Origin: Tubiluchus corallicola
Taxonomy: Eukaryota > Priapulida > Priapulimorpha > Priapulimorphida > Tubiluchidae
DNA: 64,000 nucleotides
NCBI GenBank assembly: GCA_030141605.1
Contig: JAQGDQ010000064.1
Coordinates: 426,116-490,115 of the forward strand
Direction of reading: 5' to 3'
This document shows positions 1 through 18,478 of the stretch, piece after piece. Made by a program: the position numbers and the translations under genes. How positions within the stretch are numbered: the stretch's first letter is position 1; each line of letters opens with the position of its first letter. A model generated the notes under the pieces. The model had not been told where the DNA came from. It made no database searches and was given only the letters and a program-made list of their open reading frames with translations.

Positions 1-42
1 TATTACTGCTGAAATTTTGCTCAAGTATACACACAATCTGTT

Positions 43-176
43 GGTTAGGTACTATGCAGACATAGGTGTTACACAAAAAACTAATGAGCTGATCCAAGTG
101 CAGCACTGATACATCACTAACAGCATCAGCTTATTAGTTTTTTTGTGTAACACGCATGTCTGCATAGTACGTAACC
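43..176. mobile_element. Foldback (long inverted-repeat) element
   Basis: Two ~51-bp arms (43-93 and ~126-176) are near-perfect reverse complements: GGTTA-GTACTATGCAGACAT, then GTGTTACACAAAAAACTAAT and AGCTGAT. They are separated by about 32 bp. Only four or so positions differ, so transcripts would fold into a long hairpin. It lies in a ZDHHC17 intron. The layout fits a MITE-like or foldback element. Confidence 0.75.
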
Positions 177-300
177 AGTGAGTTAATTATATCAAACAAG
201 TATTTATTTAATGCATGAAAGAGCCAGCCTCTAGGAATTAACATGTTTACTGAACGTAGACAATTGTACTAGATATTCCTTTTTGGCTTGATTTATAGTG

Positions 301-756
301 CAGTCAACCTTGGATATAAGAGACACCTCGGGACCAAAAAAACACGTCCCTTATAGCCGAAGTTGAGTCACACTAAGGGTGTATCTAGACCTGTACTTTT
401 ACCCATTTTTTATGGATTGTTGCTACACATTCAGTGCAAATGGTATGTAGGAAGCTCCTTCAGTGATGCGAGATGTATGTGACCGCGGAAACCGAGCTGT
501 TCGAAGGCCGAGTTTGCGAAAAATTGAGGTTAAAAATCGATCAATTTCGCTTTGATCATAGGGTCCCTTATATGCGAAGTAATTTACCTGGGTTTCTATT
601 ACGCAGGACCTGAAGATATCATCCCTTATAACCGAGTACCTTATATGCAAAGATTTTTACGTAGGAAAAACGTTACGAAATATCGGGACCGGTGTTGGTG
701 GTCCTTTATAAGCGAGTGTCCCTTATAAGCGAGTACCTTATACCCGAGGTTGACTG
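301..756. mobile_element. Non-autonomous TIR DNA transposon (pogo/Tc1-like ends)
   Basis: The left end CAGTCAACCTTGGATATAAG and the right end (reverse complement CAGTCAACCTCGGGTATAAG) form terminal inverted repeats. The right flank is TA; the left flank has TG. The interior repeats CTTATAnnCGA-type motifs many times in both orientations, like transposase-binding subterminal repeats. No transposase frame is present. Confidence 0.65.
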
Positions 757-1393
757 TATTGAAAATGGCTATGACAGCTGAAATGATTGTCTACACTCAG
801 TAAACATGTTATTTTTATTTCTGCTGACATAATTTACAGATTGACGTTGAAATGTTTCTATGGTACACATTAAATTCTGACTAGTCCACAATTTTTCAAT
901 GTCTCCTTTCTCCAACTCATTACCCGCAATGGGTAATAATTAGTAAAATAAACCGCAATTGTTTACAAAAGTTCTGGCAATCACAGTCATAATTAATGGA
1001 ATTAAAAAAATGGATTTTTTTACTTGGCTCTAAACCATTCTTTTATTAGTTTCAAAAAGTTGTCATAGTGTATATTACTCAGTGCGATACCATTCCTCGC
1101 CAGTATTGAACACACTGTCTGTTTTCCAAACTAATTTACTGCTAATTAAATAAATTGAGTTATTAGTACAGAATTATGTAATTCCTTTATGGTAGTACTA
1201 AAACTTTCTAGAATTAATGCTTCACAGTTTGTGTAAGCAAGCAGTCCCAGTTACAGAGTTTTAAATTACGCACCATAGTCTATATTCTATGTTCTATATT
1301 CTATTCTTTTATATGTATATTAAAAGTAATTTATATATAATTATATACTAAATGTGAATATTTATTTGTACCAAATATAATTGCCTCATTTAG

Positions 1394-1551
1394 ATTGGAA
1401 GATAGTATGTATACCATACTTACCAGCAGTAGGGAAGTCACTCCAGTTCTTATATGTATTACAATGTCAGCCGTGGACTGTTTGGATGTTTGTTAATGCT
1501 CTTGTGCATACGCTCTGGGTAACTGCTCTTCTACTATGCCAAATGTACCAG
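1394..1551 (+). CDS. ZDHHC17: ZDHHC17 exon with last transmembrane helix
   Basis: The coding frame is codon-aligned on 1447. The donor GTAAAA follows 1551 at phase 0. The left boundary is uncertain: acceptor-like AGs end at 1393, 1426, 1429 and 1446. The homologous part is certain only from about 1444. Confidence 0.75.
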
Positions 1552-4500
1552 GTAAAATGTTCCACTCTTTTGTGTTAAATTACACACAGGTTTTTGTAGT
1601 TATGTTTGTAGAAACACAAAGGTCAGCAGGTTTCATCTCTGATTTACAGTCTAAAGATCTCGAGTTCACATCTTGTTCTGGTTGTTCTGAGTTGGAGCAC
1701 TTTTTTGAGCCAGGCTACTTAATGGCATGGCTTGCTTTTGTAATATTATAGTTGTACCTTGAGAGAAAAAAGATGTACCCTGTGAGGAATGGTTTCCCGA
1801 TTGAGTGAATAATACTTGAATAACACAGCCACTGACCTTCGTGATGTGTAATAAATATTATACTGTAAAATATTGACAACTAAGGAAAGCAGTGCAACTG
1901 AATGAAAATCAATTACATTTTTGTTTTTCTTTTTTTATCATTTTAAGCATAGCTATTCATTGTAACCTGATAAGGAGATATCAGCAGGTCTGAAATCATA
2001 CACTTGTCAGCATAGAAACAGACTGTAGCCTTGGGGTGACTCTTGAATTTGTCCCCCCTTCCAACAAAAATTAAAACATGGCAACATTCTTGTGATTTTA
2101 GATTTGTAAAATTTGTGGCAGTGTGTTGCAGGCAGCTGTGACCAGTTGTGGTCATAAGATGATAAAATAAATTTGTTTGGGGAGAAAGATTCTCCCTGCA
2201 TGCTTCAAAAGCTCGCAAACCTCTTCAAATGTTAATACAGGAAAGAGCATGATTATAAATTCAGTTAATTCTAGACATGCGCTGGACAGAAACAAAAAAA
2301 AAACATGTAAATATGACAAAGTTATTAAATTACCAAGTAAGATCTTTGCAACTTGCCTTTCTTACTGGACAGATAAAACATGTTTTTTAGTGCTTGCTTT
2401 GTTTTTCTGCACTTTCTTTTTTGCCAACAAGTTCAAAAACTGTTTTGAACATACTCTGAATCACTGAATAGTTATCCAGCTGTTTGTGCGACTGGAAATA
2501 GGACAATGTTATCCATATCATTGGTTGTATGTAGGGATGTTAAATGATACAAATTTGGTGATACGTTAAATTATTTCGAACGATACTGAAGTTAGACAAT
2601 TTACGCAACAACAGAAAAGATATTATTGATAATTAAATTATTTCGTGCTTCAGTGCGTTCAGTGCTGTATACTTAAATGGCTGCTATTTATGAAACAAAA
2701 AAGTTTGTTTGTCATAATCATTCATAAAATAGCATGAAGCTGAGATAGATAAATATATTACTGCGAAAGAAATATTTATCTATGTGAGCTGCCCATAACT
2801 AGGAAAGTGACACTAAAAATATGGTAAAGTGACATCCGCGCGTATCACTATACTTTGTCAGTATGATTCAGAATGAAGATAGCTGTTATTGCCAGGCAAA
2901 AGTACAAAAAAATGATTCGGCGTCTGAAAAGCATATAATTTTAAATATACAATTTTTTTATCCACTAATTTGTGTAATTATTGTAAATAAATAGATAAGA
3001 AAAATGAAGCAATTTTATAAAGGTAAGTAATGATACATGCCAAATTCAATACGATAACTATATTCCTAGAATAATATCGATGCAATAACGATAAAAATAA
3101 TTTTTCATATTGACGTGATACTCGATAATTATCGATACGTACTTATTGTTACGTATCCCTAGTTGTAGGACAGAACTCATAATCCTGTCTCATATTTCGT
3201 TTTTCTCTAGTCCTTATTAATTTTGACAAATTTGGAATTTTTGTTGCCAATTGTAACTAATTGGTACAGTAACAATACTGATATGATTTTAGTGGCTGAT
3301 TCTTATTTTGACTTTAGTAATCACTTTGAATTATCATTTTGACATTCATAATTCGTAATTATCCTGTTAGTGTTACATAAAACAATTTGTGATGCAACCA
3401 ACTTGTCAGGAAACTCTTACTTACTCACACTAAACACAATATAACTTTTATTTTACTATCCCTAACAAAATGTGCTACTGCCTACAGATGACAGTGCTGT
3501 AGAGTATTCTAAAATCTGGGGTATTAGCATTAAAATTAGAAAAAATTAGAAATTTTTATTTTGCTTTGTTTTTTAACGTATTTGAAAATAGCCATTGGCT
3601 AATGCTGTACTTTGTAAAATTTCGGCAATAAATAAAATTTTTACTACTACTGATCATGATCATGCAGCTACACTTTTTTGATGACAAACAACTTAATTGT
3701 ACAGGCATGGACATTGTATGGACTTTTTCCAACAAACTACCTAGTAACTTCAGTCAAGTATTCATTCAAGTACAAGAATGTTTCTCATGACACATCAGAA
3801 TGGTAAGAAATCTTGTGGGATGTTAAATCTACTTCTTATGATCCAGTGTTATACTTATTCAGATTTTATCACTTATATTTCAGATCTGTTTTTTGGGCAT
3901 GACAACAAATGAACGAATCAACTGTCATAGATATTCACATTTTAACAGTGGTCCAGGAGGTGATGTTTCAAGTCCATTCCAGTAAGTAACTTTTTAAGAG
4001 TCATTCAGACCAACATAGTCCAGTTTTTGGAAATATTCTTATCTAAAACATCCCTAAATGTTAGCTGGATTTTCACTTATTAGTTTATTTATGATTAAAA
4101 ATCAAAATATACACAGTTCATTTACTAATATAACTACTGTGTGTGTTAAACTTCTGTGTAAACTTTTAAGACCGATTAACTAATTATAAACTAATGCCAG
4201 CAGAAATTTTTGATTAATTTTAAAATCAATCACATTTCTTTTCACTAGTTGAACTGTACCACTACCTTTCTGTTTCACTGGTATTTATGACAAGTAAGCT
4301 AACTGAATGATCTTGTTCAACAAAATACACAGAATACTTACTTTGTAAACTATATTATGCATTGCCGTTGGACATCAGCTACCTTGTAATTTATTCACAG
4401 TGAAAAACTATTAAAAATTTTCATAATAATGATAAAAAATCACATTAGCGTTAATAGGGCTGTAATAGTGCATGTCTAAAACAAATGACAGTAGCAGAGT

Positions 4501-4703
4501 GGCTTAATTGGCCAGGCATTGAATTGATATTGCGAACAATGTTCATATTCATATTGGTTTAAATTCAGACTCAGTCACAAGCTGTCTCAGTGTTCTTTTT
4601 TATCAGTCTTGAATGTAACTTTAATGAGATATTTGTGGGTTTGGACAATCAGTCACGGGCTTTGCTGGTGCAGAATAATTTTTTGCTAAAAACATTTTAC
4701 TAG

Positions 4704-4740
<37 letters not shown>

Positions 4741-5056
4741 CTTCTCGTCTAGGTACATGCAGTATTAAGTTTCTGAAATTACAAATAATACTTCTGTTGT
4801 CTATTTTATGTATGTACATGTGCTGTATAGTTCATGTTACAATAAATAAATGAAAAATAAAGAATGAGACTGACAATTTGACTTTTACAGCCGTGGTATA
4901 GTTGGAAACTTCGTAGATTTCTTCGAGTTGTCATGCTTTGGACTTTGTCCTGTACATCATGTTGATTGGTTAAGTACCTACAATGATGATGTCAAGTCCT
5001 CGCAGCCATACAGCTATCAACCTCTTTCATCCAGGGAGAACTTTCAATACGTCTAG
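1394..5056 (+). CDS. ZDHHC17: ZDHHC17/HIP14-type palmitoyltransferase, C-terminal three exons (5' part outside window)
   Basis: DHHC-family protein S-acyltransferases attach palmitate to cysteines of Golgi and vesicle proteins; ZDHHC17/HIP14 is the ankyrin-repeat member. Three exons are visible: ~1394-1551, 3884-3981 and 4891-5056. The first encodes a membrane segment (PWTVWMFVNALVHTLWV) ending in LLLCQMYQ, matching the last transmembrane helix of HIP14. The second carries GMTTNERIN, the TTxE motif found just after that helix in DHHC enzymes. The third reads RGIVGNFVDFFELSCFGLCP and ends at TAG 5054-5056. Donors (GTAAAA after 1551, GTAAGT after 3981) and acceptors (CAG before 3884 and 4891) keep phase. 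The catalytic DHHC exon and the ankyrin repeats lie upstream of the window, so activity cannot be judged here. ZDHHC13 is the alternative paralogue, and an invertebrate may have only one gene for both. The gene converges with the minus-strand tan-like gene. Confidence 0.88.
2532..3161. mobile_element. Non-autonomous hAT-like element with 8-bp target duplication
   Basis: The ends are TAGGGATG... and ...TATCCCTA. The flanks are GTTGTATG (2524-2531) and GTTGTAGG (3162-3169), an 8-bp duplication with one mismatch, as made by hAT transposases. Subterminal CGATA/ATCG motifs are frequent at both ends. No transposase is encoded. Confidence 0.65.
3884..3981 (+). CDS. ZDHHC17: ZDHHC17 exon with TTxE motif
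   Basis: The acceptor TTTCAG precedes 3884 and the donor GTAAGT follows 3981. It reads ICFLGMTTNERINCHRYSHF and then a Gly/Ser stretch, and ends two bases into a codon. GMTTNER is the conserved cytosolic motif after the last transmembrane helix. Confidence 0.9.
4492..4570 (+). repeat. tRNA-derived SINE-like sequence
   Basis: An A-box-like TAGCAGAGTGG (4492-4502) and a degenerate B-box GGTTTAAATTC (4556-4566) occur at pol III promoter spacing. The intervening sequence suggests a class II (Leu/Ser-like) tRNA ancestor. It is too degraded for a tRNA gene. Confidence 0.4.
4708..4739. repeat. (AT)n microsatellite
   Basis: About 16 alternating TA units in the last ZDHHC17 intron, 150 bp before the final exon. 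Confidence 0.85.
4891..5056 (+). CDS. ZDHHC17: ZDHHC17 last coding exon
   Basis: The acceptor TTTTACAG precedes 4891. The exon completes a His codon and reads RGIVGNFVDFFELSCFGLCP, then VDWLSTYNDD and a C-terminal tail ending FQYV before TAG at 5054-5056. The FVDFFE segment corresponds to the conserved C-terminal NIIDFFE region of HIP14. Confidence 0.9.
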
Positions 5057-6332
5057 GGGAACAGATCGCAAGATGTTTGTCCTCCTTTACATAAATGTTC
5101 TAATTCAAGTTGTGAGTAACCAAAAGCTAAGATTTATTGTTTGTGTAGAAGAAGCAAATTTACACCTTAGTAAAGTCTGTTTGGTTATTCGTAACTAAAT
5201 CAAAAGTGATAGATTTCAAACCAGTATATGGTGTCATAAATGCTTGAGTTTCACTTAAAATAATGAGATATATTACTCTATAGGAACACGTAAAATACTT
5301 TTACGATGTAGTTTATAACTTTTTGATATCACAGTGTCTCTCCTTCGACATTTTTTAGTAGTTGTTATGAAATGATACAATGCAATCTAGTTGTGTAGTT
5401 GAATGTGATGCATTTCAATGTGAAATCAGCTTTTGCTGTAAGTCAGATTCTGAAGTTAGCTTGCATCTTATCTAGTGAGCTATGCAAAAGTCTTTTTATT
5501 GACGTGTCGGTTTTTATTGTAAATCGGGAAATAATGATAATTAATCACTAATAGACTGGACATCTAGTACAATATCTTTTGAGTTAGATGAACTGTAGTC
5601 GCTGCACGATACAGTTGAGATCTAACGATAGTTTTTTTTTAATTTAAAGTATTCATTTGAGAGTCAAGTGCTCTGATCATCAAGAGAAGCTACAGTATTG
5701 CTTGGGAAGCTGTTAATTTCAGCAAGTACATGATTATGTGTTATTTAAAATCTGAAATATTGTAAATTTGGAATAACTCAATGATACTATCCCCACTCAT
5801 TTAGCCTTAGTCTAACAGAGCTTGTCTTCTGATCATTCCAACATTTAGTCAGGAATAGTGCTTTCAAAATAATGTCCATGTACATTACGAATCTGAATAC
5901 TTTATTTATAACTTTACCATGTTTATGTAATAATGTGTAACTTGGTATTAAGTCATTTAGACTTTATTTTACTGATTAATTTATTAGTTTGTGTATGCAT
6001 TGCCCATAAAATATATTGTATATAAAGTATGTAATAAATTGCATGTTGATGGTACTTAAACTAGAGATAGTACTTGCTCGTGTCCCATAATAAAATATCC
6101 TTGAAACAAACATGTGACCTCTATCATACTCATTTATGACTTTCTGTTTATGTACAAGTGTAAAATAATTCAAAAATTTTAAATTGTGTCAAAAACAAAA
6201 ATATTCATATCATATTCTTAACTTTCTCTTTACATAGACAATTAAGATCCAATGTTTTCAAAAACAAAAACGTCTCAATAAAATATATGCAGTAATGATT
6301 CGAGAATAAACTTTTTTAGTTTATCTGGCTCA
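5057..6332. other. Convergent 3' region between ZDHHC17 and the tan-like gene
   Basis: Neither gene has coding sequence here. It should hold the 3' UTR of ZDHHC17, with a plus-strand AATAAA at 6033-6038, and the 3' UTR of the tan-like gene, with a minus-strand AATAAA equivalent near 5963. The candidate polyadenylation signals overlap, so the two transcripts may overlap tail to tail. Confidence 0.4.
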
Positions 6333-12528
<6,196 letters not shown>

Positions 12529-13887
12529 CAATGATTTGTTGGTCTTCGTTGGGGCTCCGATTGCACTAGAATTACATGTAAAATTTGCATCTTTATGCTG
12601 AATTCATATTTACGTCATATCTTACCTTAATAGGCTTATAAATACACGCCCAGACCTATACCTACATGTGTTGGACTTTGCACGTTTTATATCAGTGAGT
12701 GTCCACGCCAAAATCGACCACTTTGCGGCACATTAATGATAGAATTACAGCTGATTTTTGTAAATAGAATATTTATCACCGAAATTTCAATTTTGGTGTA
12801 AAAAGCATCTGTGTTGCGTAAACTTCCCCATGCATAGAAAAATCAACCATTAAGTGTTAATATAAGCAATCCTGCCTTGCTAATTGATGCAGTCTTTTCA
12901 TGATATTTGCAAAAGCATACCAAGAGCAAAGAAGTTGTAAATATAATATGGAGTCGACACGCTGCAGTGAACCCACAAGCGACATTGCCATCTTTCTGGT
13001 AAGCAAAAGAACGGTAAAGCGCGATGTAGCAAAGACGTGCGCACAGATATAAACTTTAATAATTTGGCGAATTTTCGAATTAATTAGTTAAAATTGAAAC
13101 TGAAATGCAAAAACACTACCTTTGTTTTAAAAGCACCAAAAGTGCCATCATTTGGGAAAGTTTCTTTGAGAAAGAACTAGTTTAATCCATGTGGCTGCTA
13201 AGACGAAAATATAATACTACTCTAATTATACTGCTCTACCAATAAAGTTTTGCGCACCTCTATTTTTATTACTGTGCAGACAGTTCAATTAATCACACCA
13301 TAATAATATTTTTCCGATGAGAACTCCTTAGCTTTTTTGCATATTAAATTTTGTTTATGCTAGTGTTACAATATACAGGCTGAAAAATCTGCATTGCTAA
13401 AAATTTCAATAAAACCAAATAATCTTGAAATAATTATTTAAATAACTATATAATTACTATATACGAAATTACTATATAAATAACATTTATTTGTTTTTTA
13501 TTATAGCAGGCAGCTATATTGTATCTGTCACAAAAGTTTGGAAACAAAAACCTGTGAATATATGAGCCTTAACTATGTGAAATACAAGCAAAGAAACTTT
13601 ATTTTATTTTAATGATAGCAGTAGTGAGATTTGATAGGAACTTGGTCAATTATGTTCACAGCCTGCAATGAATTGTGGTAATTTGTGTTACCTGACAATG
13701 CCTAAATGTAAATATGCTTTACAATGACTCAGATTTCATAAATTGAGCTAAATGCTCGATTTTGCAATAGATGACTGTCGATCGGACACTTTCGCCTCAA
13801 TTGCCAAAAATACACTAGCCCGGGCAAACCTTTCCCTCTTCCCACAAAAATAAATGATTGCATTTATCGGCTAATATAAGTCTAGAT

Positions 13888-14093
13888 CAGGGTCGGCTTT
13901 AGGTAATTGGAGGCCCTAGGCGAAGTGAATTTGGTGGCCCCAAATGAAATAGAAAAATAAAAAATAAATACGAAAAAAATAAAATTACGCAATTTATTAA
14001 AAACTATAATGTATGTTACCTCGGCGTGAGGCTCCCCTGGAGGGTGAGGCCCTAGGCGGTTGCCTAGTTTGCCTATGCTTAAGGCCGGCCCTG
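13888..14093. mobile_element. hAT MITE with perfect 8-bp target duplication
   Basis: The ends CAGGGTCGGCTTTAGG and AAGGCCGGCCCTG are inverted repeats. The flanking 8-mer GTCTAGAT is identical on both sides (13880-13887 and 14094-14101). Subterminal AGGCCCTAGGCG occurs in both arms. The 206-bp length and lack of coding capacity mark a MITE. The perfect duplication suggests a fairly recent insertion. Confidence 0.88.
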
Positions 14094-14369
14094 GTCTAGA
14101 TGGCAACTAAAGAACATCGGCAAAGCAAGTGATGATCAGGAGTTTTTTATAAATGCAAACATTACTGTTATGCAATATAGCTTTTTACTAAAAAATAAAA
14201 GGTAATAAAAAACAATGTATTGACGTAATTGAGGTAAAGGCCTACAAGGGTTGCCCCCTTGTTATCTTATATAGTCTGATACGGAATTTGAGTGTCAGCG
14301 GTGGTAGTTGTGCTGTGGAACTAGAAACTGTGGTTTCTATTGTCGTCATCGTCATTGGTTTTAATTTGT

Positions 14370-14770
14370 TGTTGTTGTCAAAAAACCTGCCTCTGAAATT
14401 TGACAATGAGTTGTTTGTGTACCATGGCCTTGCTGGTGCTACGTGAACTTTGCTTTTCCCGCCAGAAAGTACAATGGTTCTGGGTTCGAATCCTAATTGC
14501 GTGATAATTTTTCAGAACCTTCCTTCTTCTTGATTTCTCGGCTAAGCAAGCTTTTTAATTAATTACTAATCTTTACCATGTGGCTCGGACTGATCGCCTT
14601 GCAATTTTTCAGAGCCTTTCTCCTAAATTTGACAATTGATTACTGCTGCCGTTGTTAATGATATTGTTGCAGCTATCTCACCAAACAAGGCTGTCTCACC
14701 TTGACTTTGCTCCCAAATAGGCGTATGCACCTGGTTCACAACCCGGGCTATGTTCCGACTTTTTTACATT
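14370..14770 (+). repeat. Dimeric tRNA-derived SINE-like repeat
   Basis: A consensus B-box GGTTCGAATCC sits at 14483-14493, with a degenerate A-box (TGGCCTTGCTGG) about 60 bp upstream. A second unit repeats CTAAATTTGACAAT, AATTTTTCAGAGCC and a weaker B-box (GGTTCACAACC, about 14733). Two diverged units in tandem fit a SINE dimer. Confidence 0.45.
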
Positions 14771-16050
14771 TCCTATCTTTGGACAAGTTTGGTTCATTTT
14801 ATTACTCTCTTACATTCTTTTATTAAAATTTTATGTCATTAATTGATAAAAAAATTATGTTTTAACTTTGGACAAGTGGGGCTGTTAATTACGTCATGTA
14901 TACACACACATACTGTGCATATTTAATTAAACAAAGAATTATTATCAATTATAATAATTATTATTACCTATCTTCAAATTGAAATTATGAATAATTAATT
15001 AGATGATCTAGTAAATGATGTGCATTACCAAGCTGACAGTTAATTTCTTTTATTAGTATAGACAAGTTTATTTAATAACGATGTTATAAAAAATACTTCC
15101 TGGTGATGTAATCCCTTCTGCTTCCAACAACGCCATAACGCTGACTGCATTTTTACTGTTAAACATCATTAATTTTAAGTTACTGTCGTTGTTGAAGACA
15201 ATGAAGAACAATGAGACTATCACTTGACTAAGGAGAAATACAATTGGTGGGCTTTTTGCACTGGGATACTATGCCTAGAAAGTATAATTGTTGAACATAG
15301 CACTTTTACAAAAAATTCTGACTTTGGTCCATTGTCCCAGTGAAGATAACTAGCTTGCTTTCCTAACTAACTATGGCACTATAATCTTATATGTTAATGA
15401 CAAGAATAAATTCACAGTTCAAATACACTTGTAAAAACAAAATTCTCTGTTATTAGGACTGGGTGATCGACAGATAAACCAGTTAAAGTGTAAAGTCATT
15501 AAAGGAAGTGTATTGTTTTCGTATTATTTTCGTTGCTAGATGGCAGCATTCAGCTTAAAGAGCTTAATATGCACGCACAAGTATTTATAACCTGTACTCC
15601 ACAATAATTATAAAGAACCCACAAAAGTCTTTCCATGCGGTAAAAAACTTTAGATATTTTAAACGCTGAAAAAGCGCTTAACAAGGCAAAGTAAGCTTGC
15701 AGCAGACTGATTTGTGAAAAAAAATTGATGTCCTTCTGCAGCACTTATAAAGTTTTATACGCCTGTACGAAGAGTGTACATACCTATCAAGACGAAATAG
15801 TAGTCTTGTCACATTGTTATTTGACTCATTTCCAGCTGTTCTATTACAAATTGTTATAATTGTTTGGGTAAACGACCTATTTTTGCATGCTAACTCCAGC
15901 TGAGCAAATAATGAACTTATAAAAACTGCTCGTTTCTTGCTTCTATAAATGATGGGAAGTAATGCTCTTTAAGCTTACAAACAACTTTTTACTGTTTTAC
16001 ATACGTCAGGTTGCTTTCATCTGTAAGAGACGTTAGTGATCTCTATTATA

Positions 16051-16083
16051 ATGCAGCATTTTTTGTTATATAATGCTGCGTTA
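16051..16083. repeat. Short hairpin
   Basis: AATGCAGCATT and AATGCTGCGTT pair around an 11-base AT-rich loop. Probably remnant repeat structure. Confidence 0.35.
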
Positions 16084-16564
16084 CTACATAGTCAGTCTTT
16101 TGGAACATTAAGGAACTCTAACAGCATGAAAGATAGTAATAATCTCTGGCCGCGCAGATGGATAAAATTTTTTGAAAATTTTTAAACCTTTAACTGCAAA
16201 ATTAACTTTAATTTAGTTTTTAGGTCTATGTTTTTGTAAATCTGAAATGCTATAAACGTGTAAACTTTTTGACAGCCACCTGAGCACGTATAAGCCTATG
16301 TATACCATATTCATTTCACAATCGTTGCCAGATTGGTAAGATGTACTTCTTATCATGTAGCGACTGAGCCTAATGTGTATAAAGAAAACCCGTACACGTA
16401 GCACAGCTGGTCAACATTGCATAATGAGTCGAAATGAGTGAAGTTTTAAAAATGAGTGATGTTTTTTGGGTGAGATATTTGGCTGTCCAACGATAACACT
16501 TTTATAAAAAAAATAAAAATTTTACGTATATTATGACGATATAGCAGGGGCATATCAGCCTACA

Positions 16565-17150
16565 TGCTCAAAAACTGCATCAGTGTCAGTGTTTGTGTAA
16601 TCATTGATTGGTTATCTACATACTGATTCAGTGTTTGTGTAATCATTGATTGGCAGTGTACATATGTGTCATTGTTTGTGTAATCACCGATTGGCAGTAT
16701 GCATACTGTGTCAGTGTTTGTGTAATCAATGATTGGCAATATGGATACTGTGTTAGTGTTTGTGTAATCATTGATTGGCAGGTACTGTGTCAGTGTTTGT
16801 GTAATCATTGATTGGCAGCATACATACTATCTCAAGTGTTTGTGTAATCATTAATTGGCAGTACACATACTGTGTCATTGTTTGTGTAATCACTGATTGG
16901 CAGTATGCATACTATGTTATTGTTTGCATAATCTGAATTGGTAGTATGGATACTGTGTCAGTGTTTGTGTAATCAATGATTGGCAGTATGGATACTGTGT
17001 TAGTGTCCGTGTAATCATTCATTGGCAGGTACTTTGTCAGTGTTTGTGTAATCATTGATTGACAGCATTCATACTGCATCACTGTTTGGGTATTCACTGA
17101 TTGGCAGTATACATACTGCATCACTGTTTGTGTAATTATTGATTGGCAGT
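16565..17150. repeat. 42-bp minisatellite, about 14 copies
   Basis: The unit is close to TGTGTCAGTGTTTGTGTAAT + CATTGATTGGCAGTATGCATAC with 36-44 bp spacing. Copies diverge by substitutions and small deletions. Each carries TGATTGGC (an inverted CCAAT box) and TAATCATTGA. The minus-strand frames across it (DYTNTDTV...) are repeat artefacts. Confidence 0.92.
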
Positions 17151-18478
17151 ATCACTTCAAATTGATGAAAACTAGTTGTCTTACAGGTTACATATTTATT
17201 ATTTGGGCTACGCTATAAATCATACAAACAAATTATATGGGTGAACAAGACTTTTATCAATAATTGTGACAAAATTGTGATCGGATCATAGCTTATTAAA
17301 AGTTACATGAAAACACGTAAATATACAATCAAATATACAAAAACTTGATTTTATATTACAGAGTATAATGTAAATACCCGTGCTAAATAATAACAAAATG
17401 TTTGGTCTGAAATCAGTAACAACAATAACCTGATAACAATGTAAAATTCGACTAGCATCAGTACTTGTATGCAAAATTTGTCTAACTGTGAGTGTATCTC
17501 AGTTAACAAAAAAATCTCAAATAAAAATATTAATAACAATTGTATAAACAGTTACAAATTAAATACATATAACATCATTGCTACTGGAATGTACAGATAC
17601 CATAAATACTCATACACATAGACCAAACAGTTTTATGAAGCCATTTAAAGTGAATAATTACCATGTTTTTGTAAGCTATATTTTCAGCAAAAAACAAAGA
17701 AGTATTGGCAAAAAGTTCTTGTATATTTGTTCACTTAAATGGGATAAATAAGTGAGCAAGCAAAGGCAGCAAATATAGTAAAGCTTTTGAAAAATAAATG
17801 ACGTGACTAACAAGAACTCGCCAGAACTTTTGTTAAAGGAGTTCAAATTAAAGGTCTTTCACAACAAAATAACATTGTGCACAGTAGCAATTATAAAATC
17901 CATGACATAGCAATCACTAAGTATACCATAGGCTATCACATGCTTAGACTTGCATTTAAAAATTAGCACTCGTAAGGTAAAATGCAGTGTGTGTACATTT
18001 CTTTAATGGCAGTCAACTTTATTTTCAAAAAAAAGCTCACTGTAAAAATAGTATAATGTAAGTATGCAATTCAGACAACTGTCATTGTACCTTTATTTGT
18101 TTAAAGTTTATGCAATACCTTTGCTGAATAATTTTAATTTGTGCGTGCCTTTCTCATATTGTTAACGAAACATTTCCATTTTGTACAAAACACACAGTTT
18201 TTTAAAATGAAACAATAGCCTTTATTATTACTTTTATAAAGCTATTCTTATTGTTAGGAATGGATAAATGATATAACTGAGTTGTTTTAATATCCAAGCT
18301 CAGTTCAAAGTTGCTCAAAGTTTCTTATTTTGAGTGCACTTGGTTTCAAAATTTCAACAATTTCACCATTATTAATAATTTTAAAAATTATACGTATATT
18401 ATTCTTTTCATTGTTTGAAAAGATGCAAGAATCAATTTGTATCGACGCAGCTACAATTTTTCTCTGCCCATTTAGAAG

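Larger units (their letters stand above)
12566..18478. other. Intergenic region between the tan-like gene and the KIAA1549-like 3' end
   Basis: About 5.9 kb holding the 5' flank of the tan-like gene, a hAT MITE, a SINE-like dimer and the 42-bp minisatellite, then the 3' UTR of the minus-strand KIAA1549-like gene next to 18478. No coding region was recognised on either strand. Confidence 0.6.

Noticed and set aside
16560-17124. Minus-strand frames with repeated DYTNTDTV
   Set aside because: They are translation of the 42-bp minisatellite. The frame changes between copies, and unit length is not always a codon multiple.
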